Of a DNA stretch of 64,000 nt, positions 1 through 8,066 are shown piece by piece. This DNA is from CAG-390 sp045636385 (GTDB taxonomy: Bacteria; Bacillota; Clostridia; Oscillospirales; CAG-272): NCBI GenBank assembly GCA_045636385.1, contig JAZTXK010000052.1, positions 1 to 64,000 on the forward strand, in the 5' to 3' direction. Position 1 is the stretch's first letter, and each line of letters begins with the position of its first letter. The notes beneath the pieces were generated by a model, which saw only the letters and a program-made list of their open reading frames with translations, did no database searches and was not told the DNA's origin. Both the position numbers and the translations under genes were made by a program.

Positions 1-23
1 TAAAACATACAGGAGGCTTAAAA

Positions 24-812
24 ATGAGCACCACACTTAAAGTTTGCACCTTTAATCTCCGCGTTATTGCCGAGGTTGACGGCAACAACATTTTCCACAA
101 CCGTAAGGGCAGAATTCTTGACACGATCAAGGAAAACGCTCCCGACATCATCGGTTTCCAGGAAGCTGCTTCCGTGATGAAGAAATGGCTCGGCGATGAA
201 CTTGCTCCCCTCGGCTATACCGTAGTCGGTTGCGGCAGAGGCAAGGATTACCGCGGTGAAGCAACTTGCATCGCATTCAAGCGCGATGACTTTGAGCTGA
301 TCGCACTCGAGACCCGCTGGCTCTCGGCAACACCCCTCGTTCCCGGCTCGCGCTACGCGGCTGACCAGAGCGGATGCCCCCGCGTTTATACCGCCGCTAC
401 TCTCAAGCATAAGGATTCGGATGAGATCTTCATCTTCCTCAACACCCACCTCGACCACAAGGGCAGCGAGGCAAGAAAGCTCGGCGCGCTTGACGTTGTC
501 AGATACCTTTCCGAAAAGCATCTTCCCTGCATCATCACGGGTGATATGAACGCGCATCCCAATACCCCCGAGATCGAGGCTTTCACCGCATACGAGATCA
601 ACGGCAAGCCCGTTATCGACGCGACCGCATCCCTCGGCGGCACCTTCCACGGCTTCGGCAGATACACTGCAGAAAAGGCACCGAAGATCGACTACATCTT
701 CACCGATCTCCCCTGCGATATCTCCAAGTCCTACATAGTAACCGACACCCCCGCAGACGGTCTTTATATTTCCGACCATAACCCCGTTTGTGCGTTTGTA
801 GAGTTGGCTTAA
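24..812 (+). CDS. Endonuclease/exonuclease/phosphatase family protein
   Basis: A 262-residue cytoplasmic protein of the EEP (DNase I-like) superfamily, metal-dependent enzymes that cut phosphodiester or phosphomonoester bonds. The family landmarks are visible in order: a TFNLR strand near residue 9, QEA near 47, NTHLDH near 140, GDMNAHP near 173, DYIF near 223 and a C-terminal SDHNPV near 250, supplying the metal-binding Asp/Glu and catalytic His residues. There is no signal peptide. The start is fixed by an AGGAGG at 11-16, eight bases upstream. The substrate cannot be read from sequence; relatives act on DNA, sugar phosphates or lipids. A second member of the family lies at 4805-5674. The promoter is outside or at the edge of the window. 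Confidence 0.85.
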   Translation: MSTTLKVCTFNLRVIAEVDGNNIFHNRKGRILDTIKENAPDIIGFQEAASVMKKWLGDELAPLGYTVVGCGRGKDYRGEATCIAFKRDDFELIALETRWLSATPLVPGSRYAADQSGCPRVYTAATLKHKDSDEIFIFLNTHLDHKGSEARKLGALDVVRYLSEKHLPCIITGDMNAHPNTPEIEAFTAYEINGKPVIDATASLGGTFHGFGRYTAEKAPKIDYIFTDLPCDISKSYIVTDTPADGLYISDHNPVCAFVELA

Positions 813-843
813 CAATTCTTACGCCACCGAAAGGAGGACAAAA

Positions 844-1602
844 ATGAGAAAGTTTTTCGCATTGATCGCCCTTCTTCTCTTACCGTGTTTGCTTTTATCC
901 TGCTTTAGCGGTACGGATGAACCGGTTGTAACCGTCGGAGATTCATCCGAATCCTCTGTTACCGAAACGCCCGAAACCACCGCCGAAGGTAAACTGAACT
1001 CTGATAGAACACTTCCTTTGCTCGACACACTTTCCGATTATCTTACTGTCGAGGGATATACCGGCACTACCGAAGATGTTCTTAAATCTATCGTATCTCA
1101 ATACAGCTATCAAGGAACTCCAATTTCAAAATTGGGTGACGGGGCAGTATACGATGGCACCGACAACAGCGGAGGAACACAGGTTTCACATCAATATTTC
1201 GGTTACCACTGGCATTACAGTTACCCCGAAAATGGAGAAAGTGTCCGTTACAATAATTTCTACACGCGAGTTCCGCTTGACGGCTTGACACTCCCTTTCG
1301 GAATAACCTTTGACGATACGTTTTCCGACGTATTGAAAAAGCTCGGACTTAAATTTGATCCCGGAAGTGAAGGTACCCCAAAATCGGAGGTAGCTCTTCT
1401 GACAAGCGAGGAATCCGCTCTCGTGTTTTACAGTCACAGTTACGTTGACAATGCGGTGCATTTAGAATACTCCTTGAGGTTCACCGATATCTACCATTGG
1501 GAGCGGTGGGACGGAGCAAAATTTCCTTACGAACGTGAGCTGACGCTCGACTTCGACGATTCGGGCAAGCTTCGCAGAGTTTATATGGAAATTTCATCTT
1601 AA
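844..1602 (+). CDS. Putative lipoprotein of unknown function
   Basis: A 252-residue secreted lipoprotein. The first 21 residues form a Lys/Arg-then-hydrophobic signal peptide ending in a lipobox (LLLSC), so the mature protein should be anchored by lipidated Cys20 or so. A Thr/Glu/Ser-rich linker follows to about residue 50. The remaining 200 residues are rich in aromatic and acidic residues and look beta-rich; I recognise no domain. The gene lies 31 bases behind the EEP gene with its own AAGGAGG, so the two are probably co-transcribed, and a bidirectional terminator follows directly. Confidence 0.7.
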   Translation: MRKFFALIALLLLPCLLLSCFSGTDEPVVTVGDSSESSVTETPETTAEGKLNSDRTLPLLDTLSDYLTVEGYTGTTEDVLKSIVSQYSYQGTPISKLGDGAVYDGTDNSGGTQVSHQYFGYHWHYSYPENGESVRYNNFYTRVPLDGLTLPFGITFDDTFSDVLKKLGLKFDPGSEGTPKSEVALLTSEESALVFYSHSYVDNAVHLEYSLRFTDIYHWERWDGAKFPYERELTLDFDDSGKLRRVYMEISS

Positions 1603-1607
1603 CAAAA

Positions 1608-1642
1608 ATAAAACGCTGTTGCGCGCAACAGCGTTTTATTTT
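1608..1642. terminator. Bidirectional intrinsic terminator
   Basis: A 13-base perfect stem (AAAACGCTGTTGC / GCAACAGCGTTTT) with a two-base loop, and T-rich tails on both strands. It ends the convergent lipoprotein and CPBP-protease transcripts and overlaps the last codon of the latter. Confidence 0.85.
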
Positions 1643-2376
1643 TTGGTTTTCACTGTGTAAACGGTGATAAATGAAACGAATATCGCAATTCCAAGCGTAA
1701 GGCTCACGGCATACGCCCATTTTTCGTCGGGCATAGGCAGTATTTTAGCCCATAGATAATTTGCGGCGTTAAATGCTATGTGGAAGGAAATGCAGGGTAC
1801 GATAGACTTGCATCTGAAATACATCCATGTCAGTACAACACCCGATATAAACGCATACGCACACCACAGTAGATCGCCGTGCATAACGGCAAAGATAAGC
1901 GATGCAATAGGTATGGCGATCCATTTCGGTGCAAAGCGCGATATTCTGTCACCGATAAGTCCGCGGAATACGGTTTCCTCGAGTATCGGAACAAGGAATA
2001 CCGTGCTGAACATAAGCGCATTTGAAGGCTCTTCGTATTTAGCTGATGCATCAATATATGACTCTACGATTTCTTCGGGGATCGGAAGAAGTGGCAGAAG
2101 TCCGCTATATGCGAGATTCAGTCCCGCACCGGCAAAAAATGCGAACAAAATCAAAGCTAAAGACGCTTTATTCAGTCCTCCGTGCGAAAGCATTTCGGGG
2201 AGTGTCCTTTTATCCTCAAATATCCTCGCGCAGATGAGAACGAGTCCCCAAAGCGCAAGTACCGTCGCCGCACAATCAACGCCCTCGGGCAAAACCGTAG
2301 CAACTATGCTGATAAACAAATACGCGCCAAACCATCCGAAAACGGCGGCAAGCGAGATCAGCTTTTCATTCTTCAT
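1636..2376 (-). CDS. CPBP family intramembrane metalloprotease
   Basis: A 246-residue polytopic membrane protein of the CPBP (CAAX protease and bacteriocin-processing, Abi) family. Conserved motifs are present: EETVFRG for the EExxxR motif, HGDLLW for the second-motif His, and HIAFNAANY for the third motif with its His and Asn. Six or more hydrophobic helices can be seen. An ATG further upstream is in frame, but the ATG at 2376 has an AAAGGAG at proper distance and is preferred. Members process prenylated proteins or peptides or give bacteriocin self-immunity; the role here is unknown. It stands alone, convergent with the upstream lipoprotein. Confidence 0.85.
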   Translation of the reverse strand: MKNEKLISLAAVFGWFGAYLFISIVATVLPEGVDCAATVLALWGLVLICARIFEDKRTLPEMLSHGGLNKASLALILFAFFAGAGLNLAYSGLLPLLPIPEEIVESYIDASAKYEEPSNALMFSTVFLVPILEETVFRGLIGDRISRFAPKWIAIPIASLIFAVMHGDLLWCAYAFISGVVLTWMYFRCKSIVPCISFHIAFNAANYLWAKILPMPDEKWAYAVSLTLGIAIFVSFITVYTVKTKK

Positions 2377-2402
2377 CGGGAACTCCTTTCGATAATTCTG
2401 AA

Positions 2403-2430
2403 ACAGGTTGGCTTGCAAGCAAGCCAACCT
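2403..2430 (-). terminator. Hairpin after glycerol-1-phosphate dehydrogenase
   Basis: A 12-13-base perfect inverted repeat (AGGTTGGCTTGC / GCAAGCCAACCT) just past the stop of the minus-strand dehydrogenase and just before the CPBP gene. The U-run is weak, so some readthrough into the CPBP gene is plausible. Confidence 0.5.
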
Positions 2431-2443
2431 GAAGCTTTATATT

Positions 2444-3730
2444 TTAGTCGATGAACTTGAGCGCGTCAATGCCCATGGAAGGCATCATTCTCGTTACGAG
2501 AATACGGTATCTCATATATGCGTGGTAGTAAAGTCCCTCTGCGAAGAGCTCGGGGGATACGTTGATCTCCTCGGGAGTGATTGCGCATCCTGCGGTCTTC
2601 ATAAGCGCGAGAAGCTCGTCGTTCTCGGGAAGAACGTCCCAGATGATCTCGCGGATCTGCTGCCACTTAGCCTTGAGGTCTGCGGGATCGATCTTGTCCA
2701 TAATGCTCGGGTTGTTGAGCTTTTCAACCTCGGGGATCTGTTCAGCAGAGAAGTGCTTGTAGATCTCGTTCCAATTGAGAACGTCCTTGGTGGGGTTGAT
2801 CTCTTCTACGCGGTCTGCGAGATTGCGGTAGATCTTGTTGATGATGAGGGTCGCAACGCCGACCTTCTTGCCGTGGAACTCGGGCCAGATGCCGCGAGCG
2901 AGCTTATAGCACTCCCAATAGTGGGAAACAACGTGCTCTGCGCCCGATGCGGGTCTGGAGGAAAGGGCAAGCTTCATTGCAAGTCCGGAAAGAACGAGTG
3001 CTTCCATAATTGCGCCCGCTGCCTCTTCGTCGCTGCCGGTAACCTTGTCCGCAAGAGCAACCATCTTCTTAACCGCGGTCATGGTAAGCTCTGCGATTGC
3101 GGGGCAGTAATACTCGCCGGTGAGAAGGTTGGAAATGCGCCAATCTGCAATTCCTATGTACTTTGCTACCATGTCGCCGAAGCCGGCAGCCTTGAGCTCG
3201 GTGGGAGCGTTTGCAAGGATCTTGGTGTCAGCAAGGATGACCATAGGCTGACGAACGAACCACGAAACCTTGAAGTTGTTTTCGATGATGGGAGCGGTAT
3301 CGGATGCGAAGCCGTCCATAGAGGGAGCGGTTGCGAAGATACAGAACTTCTTGTCCTTTTCAAAGGAAGCAACGCGGCAGATGTCGTTGAGCGAGCCGGT
3401 GCCGCAGGAGATAACGCCGTCAACGTCATCGAGAAGAGCCTCGACCTCGCGCACCTGCTCGATGCGGGCGTACATCATATTCTTATAGATAAGCTTCTTT
3501 ACGTTAAAGCCCGAAGCCTCGAGAGAATCGCAAAGTCCTTCAGCATTCGCAACGCCGAGAGTGTTCTCGTCCGCAACGAGAAGAATGTTGGTGGGGAAGC
3601 CCGCGTCAAGCAGGATCTTGCCCGTGTCCTTCGTCAGACCGCTGTAAATTTCAACGACCTTGGTGTCGAAGGTGTGCTCTCTGCCGCAGGGGCAATTTTC
3701 GAGTGATTTGAGAAGATTTTTAAGATCCAT
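2444..3730 (-). CDS. egsA: sn-glycerol-1-phosphate dehydrogenase (AraM/EgsA-type)
   Basis: A 428-residue enzyme of the iron-dependent alcohol dehydrogenase/dehydroquinate-synthase fold. It is expected to reduce dihydroxyacetone phosphate with NAD(P)H to sn-glycerol-1-phosphate, the archaeal-type glycerol stereoisomer that some Firmicutes make for heptaprenylglyceryl lipids. Visible signatures are the nucleotide-binding SCGTGSLND, the APSMDGFASD segment, and metal-ligand His residues in EHVVSHYWE and EFHGKK. A much longer open frame exists, but ATG 3730 is preferred: the frame upstream runs through the promoter, and AGAGGT sits before this ATG. Another iron-dependent dehydrogenase cannot be fully excluded, but the C-terminal layout fits AraM. 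Confidence 0.85.
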   Translation of the reverse strand: MDLKNLLKSLENCPCGREHTFDTKVVEIYSGLTKDTGKILLDAGFPTNILLVADENTLGVANAEGLCDSLEASGFNVKKLIYKNMMYARIEQVREVEALLDDVDGVISCGTGSLNDICRVASFEKDKKFCIFATAPSMDGFASDTAPIIENNFKVSWFVRQPMVILADTKILANAPTELKAAGFGDMVAKYIGIADWRISNLLTGEYYCPAIAELTMTAVKKMVALADKVTGSDEEAAGAIMEALVLSGLAMKLALSSRPASGAEHVVSHYWECYKLARGIWPEFHGKKVGVATLIINKIYRNLADRVEEINPTKDVLNWNEIYKHFSAEQIPEVEKLNNPSIMDKIDPADLKAKWQQIREIIWDVLPENDELLALMKTAGCAITPEEINVSPELFAEGLYYHAYMRYRILVTRMMPSMGIDALKFID

Positions 3731-3766
3731 TGTTCTACCTCTTGGAAAATAATGATTATCTATATA

Positions 3767-3795
3767 ATTATATACCCAAAAATAAAAAAAGTCAA
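3767..3795 (-). promoter_or_regulatory. Sigma-A promoter of the glycerol-1-phosphate dehydrogenase gene
   Basis: On the minus strand, TTGACT (3795-3790) and TATAAT (3772-3767) are 17 bases apart. The -35 box lies in the stem of the terminator that ends the upstream SleB-like gene. Confidence 0.85.
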
Positions 3796-3822
3796 GAAAA
3801 TATATATAAATTTTCTTGACTA
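3789..3822 (-). terminator. Intrinsic terminator of the SleB-like gene
   Basis: Perfect arms GTCAAGAAAA / TTTTCTTGAC around a ten-base AT loop, followed on the minus strand by a T7 run. It is shared with two promoter -35 boxes, one on each strand. Confidence 0.8.
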
Positions 3823-3844
3823 TTCGGCAATTATGCGGTATAAT
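3816..3844 (+). promoter_or_regulatory. Consensus sigma-A promoter antisense to the SleB-like gene
   Basis: On the plus strand, TTGACT (3816-3821) and TATAAT (3839-3844) are 17 bases apart. It points into the 3' end of the minus-strand hydrolase gene; the first plus-strand gene is 440 bases away (4289). It may drive an antisense transcript or a long leader for the DUF1934 gene. Confidence 0.55.
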
Positions 3845-3845
3845 T

Positions 3846-4232
3846 TCAGTAGAAGAACCACGAGTCGGTCGCAAGTGCGGCCGGGCCCTCATATTCGCCG
3901 TACTTGTAATGAAGCGCACCGCCCGTCGGATCAAAGCCGCCGACGGCATCAGCCGCCGCACGAAGCGCACGCGAGGAAGGTTCAGCCTCGCTTATATCTA
4001 TCCCCGCGTCTGCTATTACCGCGCCGAGGCTCGAGGGATACGCCTCGGAGGTCAGCCTGTTGAGCAATACCGCGCCGAGCGAGACCATCACGGTATAGCT
4101 TTCGCCGCAAGCCGCGTTCTCAATAGCGTAGGCGAGCAGACGAAGCTCCTTCTCTTCCGCGCGGGCGGCGGGCGTAAGTGCCGTTGCCAGCACGAAAAAG
4201 ATCGCGGCAAAACAAATCATTTTAATTTTCAT
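3846..4232 (-). CDS. SleB-like cell wall (spore cortex) hydrolase
   Basis: A 128-residue exported protein. A signal peptide covers about residues 1-25 (MKIK, hydrophobic stretch, AARAEE). The rest is a minimal SleB/CwlJ Hydrolase_2 domain, a lytic transglycosylase fold that opens muramic-lactam spore-cortex peptidoglycan. The signature is recognisable: AYAIENAACGESY holding the catalytic Glu region, GAVLLNR, then DPTGGALHY. No peptidoglycan-binding repeat precedes the domain, unlike full-length SleB of Bacillus, so it is a short catalytic-only form. An AGGTGAT lies before the ATG. It may act in germination or mother-cell lysis; a vegetative wall role is possible. Confidence 0.8.
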   Translation of the reverse strand: MKIKMICFAAIFFVLATALTPAARAEEKELRLLAYAIENAACGESYTVMVSLGAVLLNRLTSEAYPSSLGAVIADAGIDISEAEPSSRALRAAADAVGGFDPTGGALHYKYGEYEGPAALATDSWFFY

Positions 4233-4288
4233 AATATCACCTCACACTATATTTTAGCCGACTTTTTGGGTCGTCTTTCAGGAAAAAA

Positions 4289-4771
4289 ATGCATTATGAC
4301 GTAATTGTAACCGCCGATATCCGGCAACAGCACGCAAACCACGCCCCCACCGATATGCCCTCGGAAATCAAAAATCTTTTCCGAGAGCTGCTCAAATCAA
4401 GCACACGAATAACCTCGGAGGGCACTCTGCGTTCACGAAAAAACGGAAGAATAGAGCTTTCATATAAGGACGAAGGACATCAGATAACGATCTCGTTTAT
4501 GAAAAGTGAGCCGTCGCTCATTGCGCTTACGCGCGGAGAAACGCTTTTTGAGAATGCCGTGACGATCTACCTTGAGGAAGGTCAGCGTCACAGATCTATC
4601 TCCTACGATATGCGCGGCGAGCGGATCGAGATCACTGTCGTGGCACAAAAGGTAGATAACCGTCTGCTCAAATCGGGAAAGCTTATACTCAATTATTCCG
4701 TCTACGTCTGCGGTGTCTGCGCCGAGATCAACGAAATTAATATCAGTATCGTCCGCGATACCGAAAATTAA
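4289..4771 (+). CDS. DUF1934 family protein (YwiB-like)
   Basis: A 160-residue cytoplasmic protein whose C-terminal two thirds match the DUF1934/YwiB pattern, a calycin-like beta-barrel of unknown role: an ISYE-like strand replaced here by LSYKD, then LTRGETLFENAVTIYLEEG, the ISYDMRGERIEI strand pair, and LNYSV leading to the last strands. The N-terminal 35 residues vary. ATG 4289 has AGGAAAAAA in front, a modest site. It is followed 33 bases later by an EEP-family gene and could share its transcript. In Bacillus the homologue sits near argS; that context is not seen here. Confidence 0.75.
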   Translation: MHYDVIVTADIRQQHANHAPTDMPSEIKNLFRELLKSSTRITSEGTLRSRKNGRIELSYKDEGHQITISFMKSEPSLIALTRGETLFENAVTIYLEEGQRHRSISYDMRGERIEITVVAQKVDNRLLKSGKLILNYSVYVCGVCAEINEINISIVRDTEN

Positions 4772-4804
4772 AAAACAAAAATATTTATATACGGAGGTTC
4801 CGAA

Positions 4805-5674
4805 ATGGATTACTCAAAGAAAACAGAACTCAGAATCATGTCGCATAACATCTGGTGCGGTCCCGTTTACAACCGCGACCTTCACATGCGCGATATATAT
4901 TTCCGCTATCTGCCCGACGTTCTCGGACTTCAGGAGATGACTCCCAAGCTTTACCAGTCCCGCATCATCGAGCTTCTCGAGCCCGAATACGAGCTTCTCA
5001 CCCACAAGGAAGCCGAGGGCTTTACAGACAACACTCCCCTTCTCATCCGCAAGGGTATGTTTGACGTCATCGACCACGGCTGGCATCTCTTCAAGGGTCT
5101 CAACAACAGCAAGACCAAGAGCCTTGCGTGGGCTGTTCTCCGCCGCAAGAGCGACGGAATGGAATTCGGCGCTATCTCGACCCACTTCTGGTGGCAGGGT
5201 GGTCCCGAGTCCGACCTCGCGCGCGTTGGCGACGTTGACCAGATGATGACCTACGTCAACTATATGAAGTACAAATATAACGTACCCGTCGTTGCAATGG
5301 GCGACTGGAACTGCCGTATCGGCTCGCTTCCCTACCGCCGCGCATACGAATGGGGCGGCCTCGACACCCGCGTTTGCGCAACCGAATTCTCGCACCTCAC
5401 CGGAACACACCATCCTTATGCGGTTTATAACGAAGCAACAGGCGAATACGAGGGCGGTCCCGCACCCAAGGGCTCACAGCTTACCTCGATCGACCACATT
5501 TTCCTCTTCGGTCATGAGGGCTTTGACGTCAAGGAATACCGCGTAGTCCTTGAGCAGGATGCGCTCGACGTTTCCGACCATTGCCCGATCTATATCGACT
5601 GCAACCTCAAGGCACTTGCAACTCTCCCCGAGAAACCCACCACCCAGTTCATCCCCAAGGAAGAAACCAAATAA
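4805..5674 (+). CDS. Endonuclease/exonuclease/phosphatase family protein (second copy)
   Basis: A 289-residue cytoplasmic EEP-fold hydrolase. Landmarks are MSHNIW near residue 13, LGLQEM near 40, a THFWW strand replacing the usual THL, GDWNCR near 167, SIDHIF near 231 and SDHCPI near 258, so the metal and catalytic residues are intact. It has no signal peptide. A strong GGAGG sits ten bases before the ATG. It is clearly diverged from the protein at 24-812, so it is an older paralogue rather than a recent duplicate. The next gene starts three bases past the stop, so translation is probably coupled. Substrate unknown. Confidence 0.85.
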   Translation: MDYSKKTELRIMSHNIWCGPVYNRDLHMRDIYFRYLPDVLGLQEMTPKLYQSRIIELLEPEYELLTHKEAEGFTDNTPLLIRKGMFDVIDHGWHLFKGLNNSKTKSLAWAVLRRKSDGMEFGAISTHFWWQGGPESDLARVGDVDQMMTYVNYMKYKYNVPVVAMGDWNCRIGSLPYRRAYEWGGLDTRVCATEFSHLTGTHHPYAVYNEATGEYEGGPAPKGSQLTSIDHIFLFGHEGFDVKEYRVVLEQDALDVSDHCPIYIDCNLKALATLPEKPTTQFIPKEETK

Positions 5675-5677
5675 AAT

Positions 5678-6676
5678 ATGTCTGAACAAAACAACGCAAA
5701 TCAGGAAGAAAAAAGGCACTTAACGAGTGCCGAACGCCAAAAGCTCTATCAGGAAAAGGCAACACAGAGGCGTATTGAAGAATACAAAAAGCGCAAGCGT
5801 GCGAAGCTTTTGAAGATCTGTATGATCGTGATAGCGGCGCTCGCGATAGTCGGCGGAGTAGTTGCTTGCATACTTCTCGAAAAGAACGTATGGAAGCCCG
5901 CGCGCATCTATCAAAGCGCGGAAGACCTCTCTGCCGCCGAAGAATTTCTCTCCGCTTACGAGGTCTATATGAGTCTCGGTGACTACAAGGACGCATCTGA
6001 AAAAGCCTCCGAATGTATCACCAAGAACGCGCAGAAGCTCGCGGGGCGTAATGACGTTATCATCGGAACCACCGCGTCGATGCCCTGGTTCAAGATCGAC
6101 GAAAACGGCGCGATCAGATTTGACGAAAAGAAATACAAGGGTGCTGATGAGCTCGTCATTCCCGACGTATTCGACAATCAGCTCGTTATGGCTGTTGCCG
6201 ACAAGGGATTTTTCTACGCTCCTTTTGAGAGCATAATCCTCCCGCCCTCGATCAAGCGCATCGAAGCGCAGGGCTTCTTTGCCTGCTCCGCGCTCAAATC
6301 GATCACCCTTCCCGATGAGATCGAGTTTATCGGCGAAAAGGCATTTGAGGATTGCACCGCGCTTGAGAGCATCACTCTCTCCGCAAAGCTCAAAGAAATC
6401 GGATCGGCAGCCTTCCGTAACTGCAACGTGCTGACCGAGCTCGTCTTCCCCGAGGGATTTGAAACCATCGGCGCGCGCTCGATAGCATCCTGCGAAAAAC
6501 TCGAAAGTATCACTCTCCCGTCCACTCTTTCCTCAATCGGAAATAAGGCATTCGAGGGATGCGATGCTCTCACCACCGTGATATACAACGGCACAAAAGA
6601 CAATTTGACAGCTCTCTGCTCCGGATACGAAAATGAATTTATTCTTAAAGTAAAGGAACTGATCTGCAAGCAATGA
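5678..6676 (+). CDS. Membrane-anchored leucine-rich repeat (BspA-type) protein
   Basis: A 332-residue protein with a charged cytoplasmic head (residues 1-45, Lys/Arg/Glu-rich, likely helical), one transmembrane segment (about 46-67) and an extracytoplasmic region. The latter begins with a helical YEVYMSLGDYKDASEKA stretch resembling a TPR-like repeat and ends in four or five LRR_5/BspA repeats of about 23 residues (pattern: IGEKAFEDCTALESITLS). Such repeats act in protein-protein or host contacts. There is no good ribosome binding site just before the ATG; an AAGGAAG inside the end of the preceding gene suggests coupling. It overlaps the next gene by ATGA. Confidence 0.8.
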   Translation: MSEQNNANQEEKRHLTSAERQKLYQEKATQRRIEEYKKRKRAKLLKICMIVIAALAIVGGVVACILLEKNVWKPARIYQSAEDLSAAEEFLSAYEVYMSLGDYKDASEKASECITKNAQKLAGRNDVIIGTTASMPWFKIDENGAIRFDEKKYKGADELVIPDVFDNQLVMAVADKGFFYAPFESIILPPSIKRIEAQGFFACSALKSITLPDEIEFIGEKAFEDCTALESITLSAKLKEIGSAAFRNCNVLTELVFPEGFETIGARSIASCEKLESITLPSTLSSIGNKAFEGCDALTTVIYNGTKDNLTALCSGYENEFILKVKELICKQ

Positions 6677-7179
6677 AGCACACCGCATCGCACAAGCACA
6701 TCAAACTCATCTGTATCAGCGCAATGCTCGCCGCGCTCACATTTGCGGCTACGTTCTTAATAAAGATCCCTCTCGCAGTCGGATACGTGCATATCGGCGA
6801 CGGAATAGTATTCCTCGCGTCCGCGCTTCTCCCCGCGCCCTACGCTATGATCGCAACCGCGGTTGGAGTCGGACTTGCCGATCTCTGCTCGGGCTACGTT
6901 ATCTATATCCCGATAACCGCCCTGATACGTGTTCTGACGGTTCTTTGCTTCTCCCGCAAGCGCGATATGCTGTCGTTGCGAAACATCATCGGCATCGCGG
7001 GCGGAATACTTATCTGCGCTGTCGGATATTGGGCGTTCGAGGCTATCTTCGTATATGAAAATGCCGCGGCGGCTCTCGCGGGAATCCCCTTCAATCTCGC
7101 TCAAAGCGCGGTCGGTGCGGTTCTTTACGTCGTTGTCGCAAAAACGGCAGGAAAATGGCTTAAAAAGGCAGTAAAATAA
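6673..7179 (+). CDS. ECF transporter S component, substrate unknown
   Basis: A 168-residue protein with about five or six hydrophobic helices and the ECF S-component layout: a basic N-terminus, then helix 1 with a small-residue AMLAAL motif for contact with the T component, then YVHIGDGIVFLASALL and a Gly-rich PAPYAMIATAVGVGLADL segment. It should bind a vitamin or related micronutrient and use the shared EcfAA'T energising module, which is not in this window. I cannot name the ligand; no riboswitch precedes it. It overlaps the preceding LRR gene (ATGA) and the following ymdB gene (TAATG), so it is firmly inside an operon. Confidence 0.8.
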   Translation: MKHTASHKHIKLICISAMLAALTFAATFLIKIPLAVGYVHIGDGIVFLASALLPAPYAMIATAVGVGLADLCSGYVIYIPITALIRVLTVLCFSRKRDMLSLRNIIGIAGGILICAVGYWAFEAIFVYENAAAALAGIPFNLAQSAVGAVLYVVVAKTAGKWLKKAVK

Positions 7180-7946
7180 TGAAAATTCTTGTTATCGGAG
7201 ACGTTGTCGGGCAGGTGGGAGTCAACCATTTGCGCGCAAATCTCAGAAATATCAAAAACCGTCTCGGCGCAGACCTCGTTATCGTCAACGGCGAGAACGC
7301 CGCCGAGATCCACGGCATCGGTCAGAACGATGCGGAGGATATATTCTACGCGGGAGCGGACGTCATCACGACGGGCAACCACGCCTTCGGAAGATACGAT
7401 ATCTATTCCTATTTCGACGACGAAAAGTATATTCTCCGCCCCGCAAATTTCCCCGGAAGCGCACCGGGACACGGACATTGCATCATCAATGCCGCCGGTC
7501 AGCGTGTGCTTGTGATGAATCTTCAGGGCAACGTATCGATGAAGGTATCGCTTGCAAACCCCTTTGAGGTTGCCGATTCGATACTGAAGCGTGAGGCAGG
7601 AAACTACGACATAGCAGTTCTCGACTTCCACGCAGAAGCCACCAGCGAAAAGCTTGCTATGGGTTATTATCTCGACGGACGTGCATCCGTTGTTTTTGGC
7701 ACTCATACTCACGTCGCAACGGCGGACGAGCAGATCTTGCCGCGCGGCACGGGCTATATAACCGATATCGGAATGACGGGTCCCGATATAAGCATACTCG
7801 GCGTTGCGACGGATTGCATCATTAAGGGCTTCACCACCGCTATGCCTCAACGCTATCGCGTAGCTGAAGGCAAAGTCACCGCCCACGGCGCACTCTTTAC
7901 CCTCTCGGGCGATAAATGCACGAAGGTTGAGAGAATAGTTTTCTGA
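7179..7946 (+). CDS. ymdB: YmdB family metallophosphoesterase
   Basis: A 255-residue cytoplasmic calcineurin-like phosphodiesterase of the TIGR00282/YmdB family, known in Bacillus to hydrolyse 2',3'-cyclic nucleotides and to influence motility and biofilm choices. Metal ligands are conserved: Asp8 in GDVVG, Glu39 and Asn40 in NGENAAE, the GNH motif, His in LDFHAEATSEK, and His pair in GTHTHVAT. Length is typical for the family. The start overlaps the ECF gene stop (TAATG). It is the last gene of the 4.3-7.9 kb operon and is followed by a strong terminator. Confidence 0.9.
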   Translation: MKILVIGDVVGQVGVNHLRANLRNIKNRLGADLVIVNGENAAEIHGIGQNDAEDIFYAGADVITTGNHAFGRYDIYSYFDDEKYILRPANFPGSAPGHGHCIINAAGQRVLVMNLQGNVSMKVSLANPFEVADSILKREAGNYDIAVLDFHAEATSEKLAMGYYLDGRASVVFGTHTHVATADEQILPRGTGYITDIGMTGPDISILGVATDCIIKGFTTAMPQRYRVAEGKVTAHGALFTLSGDKCTKVERIVF

Positions 7947-7961
7947 ATTAAATACCGCAAA

Positions 7962-7996
7962 GGACGGAAAATTTCGATTTTCCGTCCTCTTTTTTT
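7962..7996 (+). terminator. Intrinsic terminator after ymdB
   Basis: Stem GGACGGAAAAT / ATTTTCCGTCC with a TTCG tetraloop, then CT8. Confidence 0.9.
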
Positions 7997-8006
7997 CAAA
8001 AACCTA

Positions 8007-8035
8007 TTGACAAACGTGTTATGACTGTGTATAAT
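8007..8035 (+). promoter_or_regulatory. Consensus promoter of the ytrA-type operon
   Basis: TTGACA (8007-8012), 17-base spacer, TATAAT (8030-8035). Its position shows that an in-frame ATG at 8034 lies upstream of the transcription start, so the downstream GTG at 8067 is the real start of the regulator. Confidence 0.9.
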
Positions 8036-8066
8036 GTATATATACAGTTGTAACGGAGGTGATTGC

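Noticed and set aside
2408..3706. 432-codon plus-strand frame opposite the glycerol-1-phosphate dehydrogenase gene
   Set aside because: Antisense shadow of a clear enzyme gene; no start signal and no recognisable motif. The same applies to 12958-14919, 15034-16944, 36224-37903 and 43673-44932.
8034..8066. Upstream ATG start for the GntR regulator
   Set aside because: The ATG lies in the -10 box, before the transcription start; GTG 8067 has the GGAGG.
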